From Lucinisca nassula (lineage: Eukaryota > Mollusca > Bivalvia > Lucinida > Lucinidae): a stretch of 64,000 bases of DNA. Within the stretch, counting starts at the first letter, position 1. The number at the start of each line of letters is the position of its first letter. The translations under genes and the position numbers were made by a program. The notes under the pieces are model-generated. The model was not told the DNA's origin. It ran no database searches and worked only from the letters and a program-made list of their open reading frames with translations. The stretch lies in contig OY757021.1 in assembly GCA_963580285.1 (NCBI GenBank), forward strand, positions 98,756,149 to 98,820,148, given 5' to 3'. Positions 31,443 to 41,883 of this stretch are shown here, in pieces.

Positions 31443-31489
31443 TACCATCTGTTGACTCGATGTTTCACTTTAACATTTTTTGTTTCAGT

Positions 31490-32400
31490 CATGACACTGA
31501 CTAATAGCACTAGCCTTAGTAAGAAATATGACCATATTATAGAGGCATATGACTGTTTAATAACTTCATTTTGTTTTTGTTTCATTTCTTACTAAGGGTA
31601 GTTGATGTGAAATATTGATTCATACAAGCTAGCTGGTGGTAATGTTGTCAACCATAGACCATTGGACATCAGTAGTACCTTCCATTGTTGATAAGTGTGC
31701 TTGTCTGGGTTTTCCAAAGTCTGGATGTGGGGAGGGGTCACGCTATCCCAGCCACGATATCTTCACCCCCCACCCATGAGCAATGGTATGTTTGTGAAAA
31801 AATTATTCATGCAAGCTGTATGGTTTAAGTATGCTTGTGTGGGTTTTTCGAAATGCTGGAAGGGTGGGGGTCAAGCTATCCCAGACAGGATATTTTGCCC
31901 CCAGGTGTTGAAGGTAACCCCGCCGGGATATCTCCACCCCCACCTTGCCACACACCACCACCATCACCACTGACAGGGATAATGCAAGATTATGAAAGAT
32001 TGTCAAAAGCAATATGTTGAATAAGAAAATATACAAAAAAGAAGTTATTAAATAGTGATTTGCCTCTATAATATGGTCACATTTCTTACTAAGGGTAGTT
32101 CTATTACTTCAGTTACATATAAGAACAAATTTGGTATTAAGAAAATAGTTTATACCAAAAGTGGGGATGGGGGTAAAGATATCCTGGCCAGTTAAGGTTT
32201 ACCCCCGGGGGGCAAGATATCCCAGCTGGGATATCTTCATCCCCGCCTTGCCACACACCACCACCACTCACAACTGATAGGGATAATGTGAGATTATGAA
32301 AGATTGTCATAAGCAAGATGTTGACTAAGAAAATAAACAAAATGAAGTTATTAAACAGTCATATGCCTCTATAATATGGTCATATTTCCAGCTGGGATAT
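31490..32400. repeat. three-copy repeat with polyHis-coding CACCAC runs
   Basis: The block 'gattatgaaagattgtcaaa'...'atttcttactaagggtagtt' recurs at 31500-31620 (partial), 31980-32110 and 32285-32400, alternating with CACC-rich, G/C-skewed segments ('gggatatctccacccccacc', 'gccacacaccaccacc'). Predicted frames in it are low-complexity and are not genes. Confidence 0.6.
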
Positions 32401-32530
32401 CTTCACCCCCGGGGGTCAAGATATCCAGGGTGGGGGTAAAGATATCCCGGGATATCTTTACCCCCGGAGGTAAAGCTACCCCTGAGTAGCTTTACCCCGG
32501 GGGTAAAGCTACCCTGGGGTCAAGATAAAC
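32385..32530. repeat. stack of short perfect palindromes
   Basis: 32432-32465 is a perfect 34-bp palindrome (arm GGGGGTAAAGATATCCC). Next to it are 'ggtaaagctacccctgagta' with its complement (32468-32497) and further GGGGGTAAAGCTACC words. Both strands read as repeats of (G)4-5 TAAAG(AT)ATC / (C)4-5. Confidence 0.9.
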
Positions 32531-32539
32531 TGGGACACC

Positions 32540-32700
32540 GGTATAAATGAGTACATGTATATGCAAAATGTGAAAAAAGATGTGTAAAAATAGTAAAGTT
32601 ATCGACCGGAAATGGGGTGGACGGACATACGGATGGACTGACTCCGGAAGGTATATCATAATACCCCACCACTATTGTGTAATGGGACATAAAAACAAAA
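32540..32700 (+). mobile_element. 3' end of an array-type element
   Basis: 'aaagttatcgaccggaaatg', 'ggacggacatacggatggac' and 'tatatcataataccccacca' mirror the - strand end of the element at 7637. Only the terminal part is present. Confidence 0.5.
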
Positions 32701-33261
32701 CTTTTTTTTTTGCTGAAAAGTAGCTTTTCATGTTCTTCAGCCAAAACACTATTTCAACAGGTAGTGTACTTGATAGCACAAATAACATTTTTATCATGTG
32801 CGAGAACAGTTTACAGTTTGATAACAAACAAGTTTGTTAACTCTTTCAGTATCAAATTGATTTCCAGACGAAACTCCCAGCACCAAATTTATTTTCAGTC
32901 CCTGGTATTTTATACCACTTAACCATGTACAGATACAATTAATTTTTTTTTAAAGTAAAAGCTTGTGGTGCCTAAAACAGGTCTTACCAAATGATTTGCA
33001 ACATTCTTGTGCCAGTTATTTTCCTTAATAATTTATCTAAAAGGTGGCATCATATTGAAACTCTAGGTCGCAAAAATGCACAATTATGCGACTAACAGCA
33101 CCAAATGCCAAAAATGTGAATATTCGGTTTAACTCAAAACTTCATGACAGTGTTAATATACTTTGAGCTAACACCAAAGAATGAACAGAGTGGAAACCAG
33201 CTCACCACATGGTTAGCTTTAGCCAAGCAAATCAAGTACATCACGGCCCCATTAAAAATTG
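32701..33261. other. intergenic sequence, nothing recognised
   Basis: AT-rich, with a T-run at 32702-32711. No exon with splice context or paired repeats was found. Confidence 0.45.
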
Positions 33262-33475
33262 TTTTGTTTGTTTGTTTTTTAGTTTAACGACCCAGTCAAC
33301 ACTAGGTCATTTTGGAGCTGGTCAGTTTACCTATCCACACTTTTCCTGGGCAGGCTTATATGTAACCGGTTAACCAGTACAGAGCACATTTTCTCGCCAG
33401 AAACTGACAACTGCCCTTCTTGAATCAGCAGAAGGGAGAGAATGACTAGAAAAGATTTCACGATCAATCTAAAAA
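33262..33475 (-). mobile_element. SINE family B, 5'-truncated
   Basis: Tail 'ggtcgttaaactaaaaaac' on the - strand, then the body 'gaagggcagttgtcagtttc'. It ends at 'agattgatcgtgaaatct', before the head. Confidence 0.85.
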
Positions 33476-33599
33476 ATGTGGGCCAATTCCAATATGATTC
33501 ACTGCATTTGATTGGTCATCTCTAGATGAAAGAGTATGTTACGGTTATGCCAAGTGGTTGTTGAAAATGTGACCATTACTTATGGCGGAACAAATTAAA

Positions 33600-33950
33600 T
33601 CGCGATGGAAGTAAGGTTGATTTAAGCCCCCCAGTGAAATTCGTTTCACTGACCGTTCCAAGGCGGTCCTTCTTTCGCAGTTTATTTTTGTTATGGTTTG
33701 TCTTTGAGTGTGTGTATCGCTTATATTATTTTGTTTTGGATAGCTAATTGGCTATTTTGTGGGAAATTAACTGTCCTTTTGGCTTTCCTCTATTGATGTT
33801 TCCATTAGGGTCTAGTTGTTTCATGTTTGTGCTTCTTTCCCTTTGGTGTCTCTGATGGGGTTAATTGTGTGGGTTAATTGTATTGATTCCTGAGCATTGC
33901 CTTCTCTTCTATTTTACTGAACTTAAAGTCAAGGTCAAAGATGGCTCATT
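33600..33950 (+). repeat. dispersed repeat, inverted copy at 45985
   Basis: 'taactgtccttttggctttc', 'gggtctagttgtttcatgtt' and 'cttctttccctttggtgtct' are found in reverse at 45990-46135. Family unknown. Confidence 0.65.
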
Positions 33951-34096
33951 ACATTCTGTTAATCATCCCTGGACCAGTGTATGTACAAAGTGCCACTTAA
34001 GAAATGAAGGTAATTTATTTAATGGTCATTGAAGCATAAACATTGGGGATCACTTAAACTTTGCTCATGGTCTGATTTTGTTCAAACTTCAGTTAA

Positions 34097-34295
34097 CCCT
34101 TAAGATGCCAAGAAAAACTACATCTGAAAATGTTGCCTGCTGAATCTTCTTGTTAACTTTTTAGAATTTTTTTTCATACAGGCAAACAGTGTGGACCCAG
34201 ATCAGACTGCTCCACACTGTTTGCAAAAATGACTTTTAAAAAAGACCACCAGATGACAAAGCATACAACAATTGTTGTGATTGGCATTGTATGGG
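34097..34295. mobile_element. piggyBac-like MITE, 199 bp
   Basis: TTAA-CCCTTAAGATGCC ... GTATGGG-TTAA (34093-34096, 34296-34299), core 'gtgtggacccagatcagact'/'ccacactgtttgc'. Same subfamily as 27447-27665. Confidence 0.85.
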
Positions 34296-34299
34296 TTAA

Positions 34300-34778
34300 T
34301 GTTATATATAAATAACCTTTATTACTTATCAATTGGTCCATTATTTGATGAAAAAATCCAGTTTAAAGGCTAAAATTGAAACAAATACAACTGCACACCA
34401 TTTTTATATTAACAGCTTTGCTAATGATACCAGCTATCATCCAATCATATTGGAGTGTACCATAGTTTATTTTGACGTCACTTCATGATCATGTGATCAA
34501 GCTATTGAAGTTCTACAATATAAGCAAATATAATAAATACTGAATGACACAACTGTAGACGGACATTTAAATCACAAAACAAAACTGATGATTTTCCTGT
34601 GATACATTTAATTGTTAAATGGAAATAAAGGAACTACCTTGCAGGTGCTGTTGACATACACAAAGTGGTTTCCTTTTTGTACAAAAAGGTTTTATTTGGC
34701 CATAGTATTTGATATATAAAAAAAAGATGCCCTTAAAATTATGCATCTTTCCTTCATCAACAAAGGTCGGCCCCCGCC
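34300..34778. other. intergenic sequence, nothing recognised
   Basis: AT-rich, no paired repeats or splice-bounded frame seen. Confidence 0.45.
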
Positions 34779-35047
34779 CATCGGGGCTTGAAGAAATATA
34801 TGGGCTGCATAATGCTTCCACGCAGAGCTGAAACCGACCCACACACGTGTACTGGTAAACCACTTAGAGGATCTAAGCCTGCCCAGGCAAAGCGGTGCGA
34901 GTCAGTCCGTCCATGCTTGTAAACCCTATTGGTTTCATTGGGCGACAGGGCTTGAGATGTCATTTCATCTCAATGTCGGGTAAACGTCTCCAAAATGACC
35001 TTTACAGTGTTGACGGGGATGTTAAACCTCAAATCAAACAAACAAAA
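34779..35047 (+). mobile_element. SINE family A
   Basis: 'ggggcttgaagaaatatatg' to 'gggatgttaaacctcaaatc' plus 'aaacaaacaaaa'. One of the better preserved copies. Confidence 0.88.
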
Positions 35048-35052
35048 GATAG

Positions 35053-37527
35053 AACAAGAGGGCCATGATGGCCCTGGATCGCTCACCTGATCCATAGTGT
35101 AACAAGTGTGTCCCAGAGAGGGCCATTATTGGCCCCAGGGCTTTAATGTGCATAATGTTGAGGGAGGTCTTAAAGGTGAAGCTTCATACCAAACATCAAC
35201 AAAGGCTATAATTTGAACAATCTTGGCAAAGGTCCACTAGATGAAGCTACACATCAAATTTCAAAGACGTGGGCTTGGCGGTTTCAGAGAAGAAGATTTT
35301 TAAAGATTTTGCCTATATAAGCCTATGTAAAACCAAAGGGCCCCGGGACGGGGGCATTTTTTGCCCCAGCACTATAATTTGAACAATCTTGGTAGGGGTC
35401 CACTAGATGAAGCTTCATACCAAATATCAAAGTCCTGGGCCTTGTGGTTTCAGAGAAGAAGATTTTTAAAGATTTTCCCTATATAAGCCTATGTAAAATC
35501 AAAGGGCCCCGGGGCGGGGGCATTTTTGGCCCCAGCACTATAATTTGAACAATCTTAGTAGGGGTCCACCAGATGAAGCTTCATACCAAATATCAAAGAC
35601 CTGGGCCTTGTGGTTTCAGAGAAGAAGATTTTTAAAGATTTTCCCTATATAAGCCAATGTAAAACCAAAGGGCCCCGTGGTGGGGGCATTTTTTGTCCCA
35701 GCACTAAAATTTGAAGGGGTCCACTAGATGAAGCTTCATACCAAATATCAAAGTCCTGCATGGGCCTTTTGGTTTCAGAGAAGAAGATTTTTAAAGAATT
35801 TCCCTATATAAGCCTATGTAAAACCAAAGGGCCCCGGGGCGGGGGCATTTTTGGCCCCAGCACTATAATTTGAACAATCTTGGTAGGGGTCCACTGGATG
35901 AAGCTTCATACCAAATATCAAAGACCTGGGCCTTGTGGTTTCAGAGAAGAAGATTTTTAAAGATTTTCCCTATATAAGCCATTGTAAAACCAAAGGGCCC
36001 CGTGGCGGGGGCATTTTTTGTCCCAGCACTATAATTTGAACAATCTTGTTAGGGGTCCACTAGATGAAGCTTCATACCAAATATCAAAGACCTGGGCCTT
36101 GTGGTTTCAGAGAAGAAGATTTTAAAAGATTTTCCCTATATAAGCCTATGTAAAACCAAAGGGCCCCGGGGCGGGGGCATTTTTGGCCCCAGCACTATAA
36201 TTTGAACAATCTTGGTAGGGGTCCACTAGATGAAGCTTCTTACCAAATATAAAACACCTGGGCCCTATTGTTTCAGAGAAGAAGATTTTTAAAGATTTTC
36301 CCTATATAAGCCAATGTAAAACCAAAGGGCCCCGTGGCGGGGGCATTTTTTGTCCTTGCACTAAAATTTGAACAATCTTGGTAGGGGTCCACTAGATGAA
36401 GCTTCATACCAAATATCAAAGTCCTGGGCCTTGTGGTTTCAGAGAAGAAATTTTTTAAAGATTTTCCCTATATAAGCCTATGTAAAACCAAAGGGCCCCG
36501 GGGCGGGGGCATTTTTGGCCCCAGCACTATAATTTGAACAATCTTGGTAGGGGTCCACTAGATGAAGCTTCATACCAAATATCAAAGACCTGGGCCTTGT
36601 GGTTTCAGAGAAGATTTTTAAAGATTTTCCCTATATACGCCTATGTAAAACCAAAGGGCCCTGTGGCGGGGGCATTTCTTAACCCAGCACTATAATTTGA
36701 ACAATCTTGGCAGGGGTCCACTAGATGAAGCTTCATACCAAATATCAAAGTCCTGGGCCTTGTGGTTTCAGAGAAGAAGATTTTTAAAGATTTTCCCTAT
36801 ATAAGCCTATGTAAAACCAAAGGGCCCCGGGGCGGGGGCATTTTTGGCCCCAGCACTATAATTTGAACAATCTTGGTAGGGGTCCACTAGATGAAGCTTC
36901 ATACCAAATATCAAAGTCCTGGGCCTTGTGGTTTCAGAGAAGAAGATTTTTAAAGATTTTCCCTATATAAGCCAATGTAAAACCATAGGTCCCCAGGGCG
37001 GGGGCATTTTTGGCCCCAGCACTATAATTTGAACAATCTTGGTAGGGGTCCACTAGATGAAGCTTCATACCAAATATCAAAGAACTGGGCCTTGTGGTTT
37101 CAGAGAAGAAGATTTTTAAAGCTTTCCCTATATAAGCCCATGTAAAACCAAAGGGCCCCGGGGCGGGGGCATTTTTGGCCCCAGCACTATAATTTGAACA
37201 ATCTTGGTAGGGGTCCACTAGATGATGCTTCATACCAAATATCAAAGACCTGGGCCTTGTGGTTTCAGAGAAGAAGATTTTTTAAGTTTTTGGTGAAAAA
37301 AATCTATTATTGGCTCCTGTGACCTAGATGTGCAACGGACCGGAACCATTTGAACAACTTTGAAAGGGGACCACCTAAGGATCATTCCTGTGAAGTTTGG
37401 TCAAAATCCGATCAGTGGTTTAGGAGGAGATGTCGTTTAAAGAAATTGTTTACGCACGGACGCACGACGGACGACGGACAAAAAGTGATCCCAAAAGCTC
37501 ACCTCGTCACTACGTGACGGTGAGCTA
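35053..37527 (+). mobile_element. array element with agctcacc hairpin, about 14 units of 165 bp
   Basis: 5' end 'aacaagagggccatgatggc' with 'ggatcgctcacctga'. About 13-14 units share 'aatttgaacaatcttggtag' and 'gatgaagcttcataccaaat'. A distinct last unit 'gtgcaacggaccggaaccat' with 'tttaggaggagatgtcgttt' is followed by 'gacggacgacgg' and a hairpin at 37496-37526 (AGCTCACCTCGTCAC...GTGACGGTGAGCT). Several long frames across it only translate the repeat. A second copy is at 49208-52157. Confidence 0.9.
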
Positions 37528-37847
37528 AAAAGGGGAGCAATGCTCCCTTTTTCATAACATCTCTGGGAAAAGAATGGAAAATACGATTACAAAGCAACTC
37601 ATTTTCCAACAAGAGCCATGTGAAAAGGTGACTTCGACCATGTGGGCACAGCAAAGGCTCAGATCAGCCTGCCTATCCATGGAGTGTGATCAGTGTCTTC
37701 CCTGTGTGTTCTCTGTATGGATAGCCATTGTCAGACCAAAAGTTTCATTCTGCAAACACACCCATTCAAATATATTGGAAAATTTTAGACCAAAGCAAAG
37801 AAAATTTTCAGCTAAAAATCTTATATTTTTTATATTTCTGCCCAAAG
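37528..37847. other. intergenic sequence with a palindromic-core relic
   Basis: Includes 'aggctcagatcagcctgcc'...'gtgtgatcagtgtct' (37648-37700), similar in wording to the palindromic core but with ends lost. A 118-codon + frame here (37574-37930) has no recognisable motif and runs into repeat sequence, so it is not called. Confidence 0.4.
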
Positions 37848-38465
37848 ATAATGTATACCCCCGCAAACACCAGTTTAAACGTATAAATATGGGGTTTAAG
37901 GGTCAAAATTATATAAGCGTGTTTTCGTGAAGTCTTCAAGGCAGCCTGTGTTGTTGGTCAGGCTGAGTTTTGTCTTCATAATGCCAACATGCTTGAAGGC
38001 ACCACTTTGCTTATTGTGGCTGAATTGATAGCCTTTATATAAATAAAGTTCAATTTATCTGCCTGCTATTTTTAATTTCAATGTATCTGCATGCTGTATT
38101 TATGTCCAATTAATCTGCATGCAATGCAGTCGACCCTCTTTATACCAACATTTGATATAACGACAAAACTTGTTATAACAACAATTTCAGCAACAAATCC
38201 TTAATAGCTCAAGATGAGACTATTTATGGGGATATTCAAGAATGTTGCATTTAATACTCCAAGAAACAAATGTTGTGGATATTTGTTAGAATCGCCTTGC
38301 CGAGGCGATTCTTTCATGTATATGCCCACATTTGATTCTGCGAGGAATTAAGGGAGAAAGTCCTTTATTACCTATTGTCATCACGAAAACACGCCTATAT
38401 AATTTTGACCCCCTTGAACCCCACTTTTATATAGTAAAACTGGGGTTTCCGGGGGTATACCTTTT
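37848..38465. repeat. inverted pair of 85-bp arms around 445 bp
   Basis: 37848-37931 ('atgtatacccccgcaaacac'...'ttatataagcgtgttttcg') is inverted at 38378-38463 ('cgaaaacacgcctatataat'...'tttccgggggtatac'). The outer edge at the right continues into 'cttatttctgctctaaaata' and the palindromes at 38482. Confidence 0.75.
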
Positions 38466-38801
38466 TCTTATTTCTGCTCTAAAATATAGATAGTGGGTAC
38501 TCGTTAGAACCGCCTCAATGAGGCGGTTCTAACGAGTGCAAATATAGATAGTGGGTACTCGTTAGAACCGCCTCAATGAGGCGGTTCTAACGAGTGCCCA
38601 CAATCTATATTTCGATGAGGTGGTTCTAACGAGTGCCCACAATCTATATTTTGAGCAGAAATAAGCAAAATAGAACAATTTTTTGATCATAAAATTTTCA
38701 TTATTTCGGCGATACTCCTTATTGGGATTTCTTTTAGCAGCACATTCGCTACAGCGGCAAATTGTTAGGGAACAAATACTCATTATAGCAAGGGTCCTCT
38801 G
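38127..38801. mobile_element. pogo/Tigger-like TIR element, decayed
   Basis: Left end CAGTCGACCCTCTTTATACC, right end reversed CAGAGGACCCTTGCTATAAT. 'gatataacgacaaaacttgt' near the left is typical of this class. TA follows the right end, but the left flank is not TA. It overlaps the inverted arms and palindromes, so several elements are nested here. Confidence 0.45.
38482..38659. mobile_element. cluster of GTACTCGTTAGAACCGCC palindromes
   Basis: Two perfect palindromes around GAACCGCCTCAATGAGGCGG (arms 'gggtactcgttagaaccgcc', 38483-38527 and 38541-38598) plus a third half copy to 38640, each bordered by 'aaatatagata' or its complement. Family members are at 17458, 54407, 56897, 58345 and 60197. 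Confidence 0.85.
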
Positions 38802-38807
38802 TACTAA

Positions 38808-39012
38808 CCCTTATCTTGCTGAATATTCATTTAAGCCACACCCATTTCTGTCTATCAACCAATCAAATTACTTGATGTAATTTATTGCTGCAAATTCATA
38901 AATTGAATGCCAAACAGTGTAGATCCTGATCAGATGGCTTCTTCAGAAGCCATCTGATCTGGATCTACACTGTTTGCAAAGATAGGGGTTGTCGTGAACA
39001 GCAAGATAAGGG
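38808..39012 (+). mobile_element. piggyBac-like MITE, 205 bp
   Basis: CCCTTATCTTGCTGAATATT ... CAGCAAGATAAGGG-TTAA (right TTAA 39013-39016; left site now CTAA). Core at 38912-38978 (arms 'acagtgtagatcctgatcag'/'gatctggatctacactgttt'). Same length as the copy at 57569-57773. Confidence 0.9.
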
Positions 39013-39231
39013 TTAAGTTCAATTTATCTTCATGCTACAATATTTCAGTGCAATTTATTTGAATTTTGAACCTCATCATGCTGAATGCAGATGTATCCTT
39101 TTGAAAATAGTATTGAACCAGAGCAATTGGTTTCTTGGAAGCAATCAGCTGGTTTCTTGGAAGCCAGCTGATCAGGATCTATACTGCTTTCTATTCCAAA
39201 GAAGCCAGTTGATCTGGATTTGTACTTTTTA
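39013..39231. other. decayed palindromic-core sequence
   Basis: Words such as 'ttgaacctcatcatgctgaa' and repeated 'aagccagctgatcaggatct' suggest a rearranged core module. No clean ends. Confidence 0.4.
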
Positions 39232-39618
39232 GCTCACCAGAGCCGAAGGCTCCGGGGGAGCTTATAGGATAGGCAGTTGTCCGTCGTCTGCGTCTGGTGA
39301 CGTCAACACTTTTAAACAACATCTCCTCTGAAGCCGCTAGGCCAATTGGGCCCAAATTTCATCTGTAGCATCCTTGGGTTGGGGGATTGAAAGTTTGTGT
39401 TTTTTTATGAAATTTGGCTAATTAGTTTGGTTGCTATGGCAACTTAGAGTTTCCATAGACTTATAATGGGGAAAATTGAAAAATGGCATTTACTGCCAAG
39501 CAGCTGCAGATATTTTGACAAAACTTTCATAGAAATATTCCTTAGGTAATCTACTATCTGCCATATGATTTTAGGCCTACTGCTCATTTGTATTGGTTGC
39601 CATGGAAACCAAATTGAA
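39232..39618 (-). mobile_element. 3' part of an agctcacc-hairpin element
   Basis: Hairpin 'agctcaccagagccgaaggc'...'gggggagctt' followed by 'aggcagttgtccgtcgtctg' and the body 'ttccatagacttataatggg'. Same sequence as 41884-42130 and 14674-14933. Cut off where the next element begins. Confidence 0.85.
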
Positions 39619-41878
39619 AACAAGAGGCCCATGGGCCACTATGCTCACCAGAGCTCAGGTGGGCACTGCCAAATTGCAGCCATGTATTTTAACATGATAT
39701 CATTTTAATCTGCCAAATGAACCCCCATATCCAAATGAGCATCAATGTGGACTCAGTATATGAAACATTAGGCCTTTTATGAAGTAGAGGGGGTGGGGCA
39801 TGGACCCAATGGAGCCCTGGTTGGTATCACTAAATGTGTCTTATCACAAAGAACAAGAATATATATGGTTTAGCAGTGGGGATCTGCATGGCTGGAGATA
39901 AAAGTGGAGGGGTTGGAGCATGCCCTGTCGTTCCCAGGAAAGCCCAAGATTGTTGTCCCTAAATGTGTCTCATAAGGACCAAGTATATATATGGTTTAGG
40001 GGTGGGAATCTGAACGGTTTCCAAGATATCCTTTCATGAAGTGATAAAGGAGAGGACTGGCCCCCAGTAGGTGTGCTAATAATAAGGAACAAGAACATAT
40101 ATGAATATGGGGTGGGGATTTGAATGGTTTCTGAAATATATGGCCTTTTATGAAGTGGAAGGGCGGGGCACATTGCCTCAGCACAAAGAGACCCCCAAGT
40201 TGGTGTGACTGAATGAGTCTTATCATAAGGAACAAGAATATATATGGTTTAGGGGTGGGGATCTGAACTATTTCTGAGATATGTGGCTTTTAATGAAGTC
40301 AAGCGGTGGAGCAAGGCCCGGGCATGCCCCGGGGACTCACAAGCTGGTGTCAATGAATGTGCCTTATCATAAGGAAGATGAATATATATGGTTTAGGGGT
40401 GGGCCTGAACAGTTTCTGAGATATAAGGCCTTTTGTGAAGTGCAGGGGTGGGGCAAGGCCCAGGGGACCCCAGGTTGGTGTCAATGAAAGTCTCTTATCA
40501 TAAGGAACAAGAATATATATGGTTTAGGGGTGGGGATCTGTAAGGTTTCCGAGATATTGTGATATTATGAAATGGAGGGGGTGGGGCATGGCCCCAGCAC
40601 ATCCCTGGGGACCCCCAGGTTGGTGTCACTGAATGTGTCTCATCATAATGAACAAGAACATATATGGTTTAGGGGTGGGGATCTGAACAGTTTCTGAGAT
40701 ATATGGCCTTTTGTGAAGTGAAGGGGTGGGGAATGGCTCCGGCGCACCCCGGAAGACCCCCAATTTGGGGTCAATGAATGCGTCTTATCATAAGGAGCAA
40801 GAATATATATGGTTTACGGGTGCGGATCTGTAAGGTTTCCAAGATATTGGGCCTTTTATGAAATGGAGGGGCGGGACATGGCCCCGGCGCATCCCGGGGG
40901 ACCCCAAGTTTGATGTCACTGAATGCGTCTTATCATAAGGAAAAAGAGTATATAGGGTTCAGGGGTGGGGATCTGAATGGTTTCCGAGATATTGGGCCTT
41001 TTATGAAGTGGAGGGGGTGGGGCATGGCCTCGGCACATCCCGGAGGACCTCCAGGTTGGTGTCACTGAATGCGTCTTATCAATAGGAACAAGAATATATA
41101 TGGTTTAGGGGTGGGGATCTGTAAGGTTTCTGAGATATAGGTCATTTTATGAAGTACTGGGGGCGGGGCATGGCCCCGGGCCCAATGCCACTGGACCCCC
41201 AGGTTGACATAAAAGCATATGGCTGAGAGAAGTTTACTAAAGGAACATTTCTATGAAAGTTTTGTCAAAATATCTGCAAAGGCTTTGTAGTTAATGCCAT
41301 TTTTCAATTTTCCCCATTATAAGTCTATGGAAAATCTAAGTTGCCATAGCAACCAAACTAAAGAGCCGAATTTCATAAAAAACACAAAACCTGTAAAGGC
41401 AAATATGGTGAATATTTCCATAAACTTTCAGCCTCATAGAGCATACGGTTTCTGAGGAGATGATTTTTTAAGTATTTTTTTTCTATTTTTTGCATTTTGG
41501 TTTCCATGGCAACCATTAAAATTGAGCAGTAGGCCTAAAATCATAGTAGATACTAGATTGCTTAAGGAACATTTCTGTGAAAGTTTTGTTCCAATATCTG
41601 CAAAGGCTTGGCAGTTAATGCCATTTTTCAATTTTCCCCATTATAAGTCTATGGGAGCTCTAAGTTGCTATAGCAACCAAACTAATGGGCCAATTTTCAT
41701 AAAAAACACAAACTTTCAATCCCCCAGCCCAAGGATGCTACAGATGAAATTTGGACTCAATCGGCCCAGTGGCTTCAGAGGAGATGTCGTTTGAAAATGT
41801 TAACGCCAGACGACGACGACAACGACGGACAACTGCCTATCCTATAAGCTCCCCCGGAGCCTTCGGCTCTGGTGAGCT
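39619..41878 (+). mobile_element. complete array element, tail-to-tail partner 1
   Basis: 5' end 'aacaagaggcccatgggcca' with 'agctcaggtgggcactgcc', about ten units of 140-150 bp (39770-41200; 'aagaatatatatggtttagg', 'ggccttttatgaagtgga'), a body (41220-41800), 'acgacgacgacaacgacgga' and a terminal hairpin at 41847-41878. Confidence 0.88.
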
Positions 41879-41883
41879 AAAAA

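Larger units (their letters stand above)
28808..31470 (+). mobile_element. array element with 'agatggccgcca' units, interrupted twice
   Basis: 5' end 'aacaagaggccaaagtgggc' with 'tcgctcacctggatgaggc', then units of about 140-160 bp sharing 'caagatggc', 'gccatct' and 'aagtttcagctcaatctgac' to at least 30238. Units at 29551-29686 and 30119-30239 are almost identical. A SINE-D relative (29178-29399) and a mariner (30240-31442) are inserted. The 3' end is not clear. Confidence 0.65.

Noticed and set aside
37574..37930. 118-codon + frame
   Set aside because: No splice context or motif, and its 3' half lies in the inverted arm repeat at 37848-37931.
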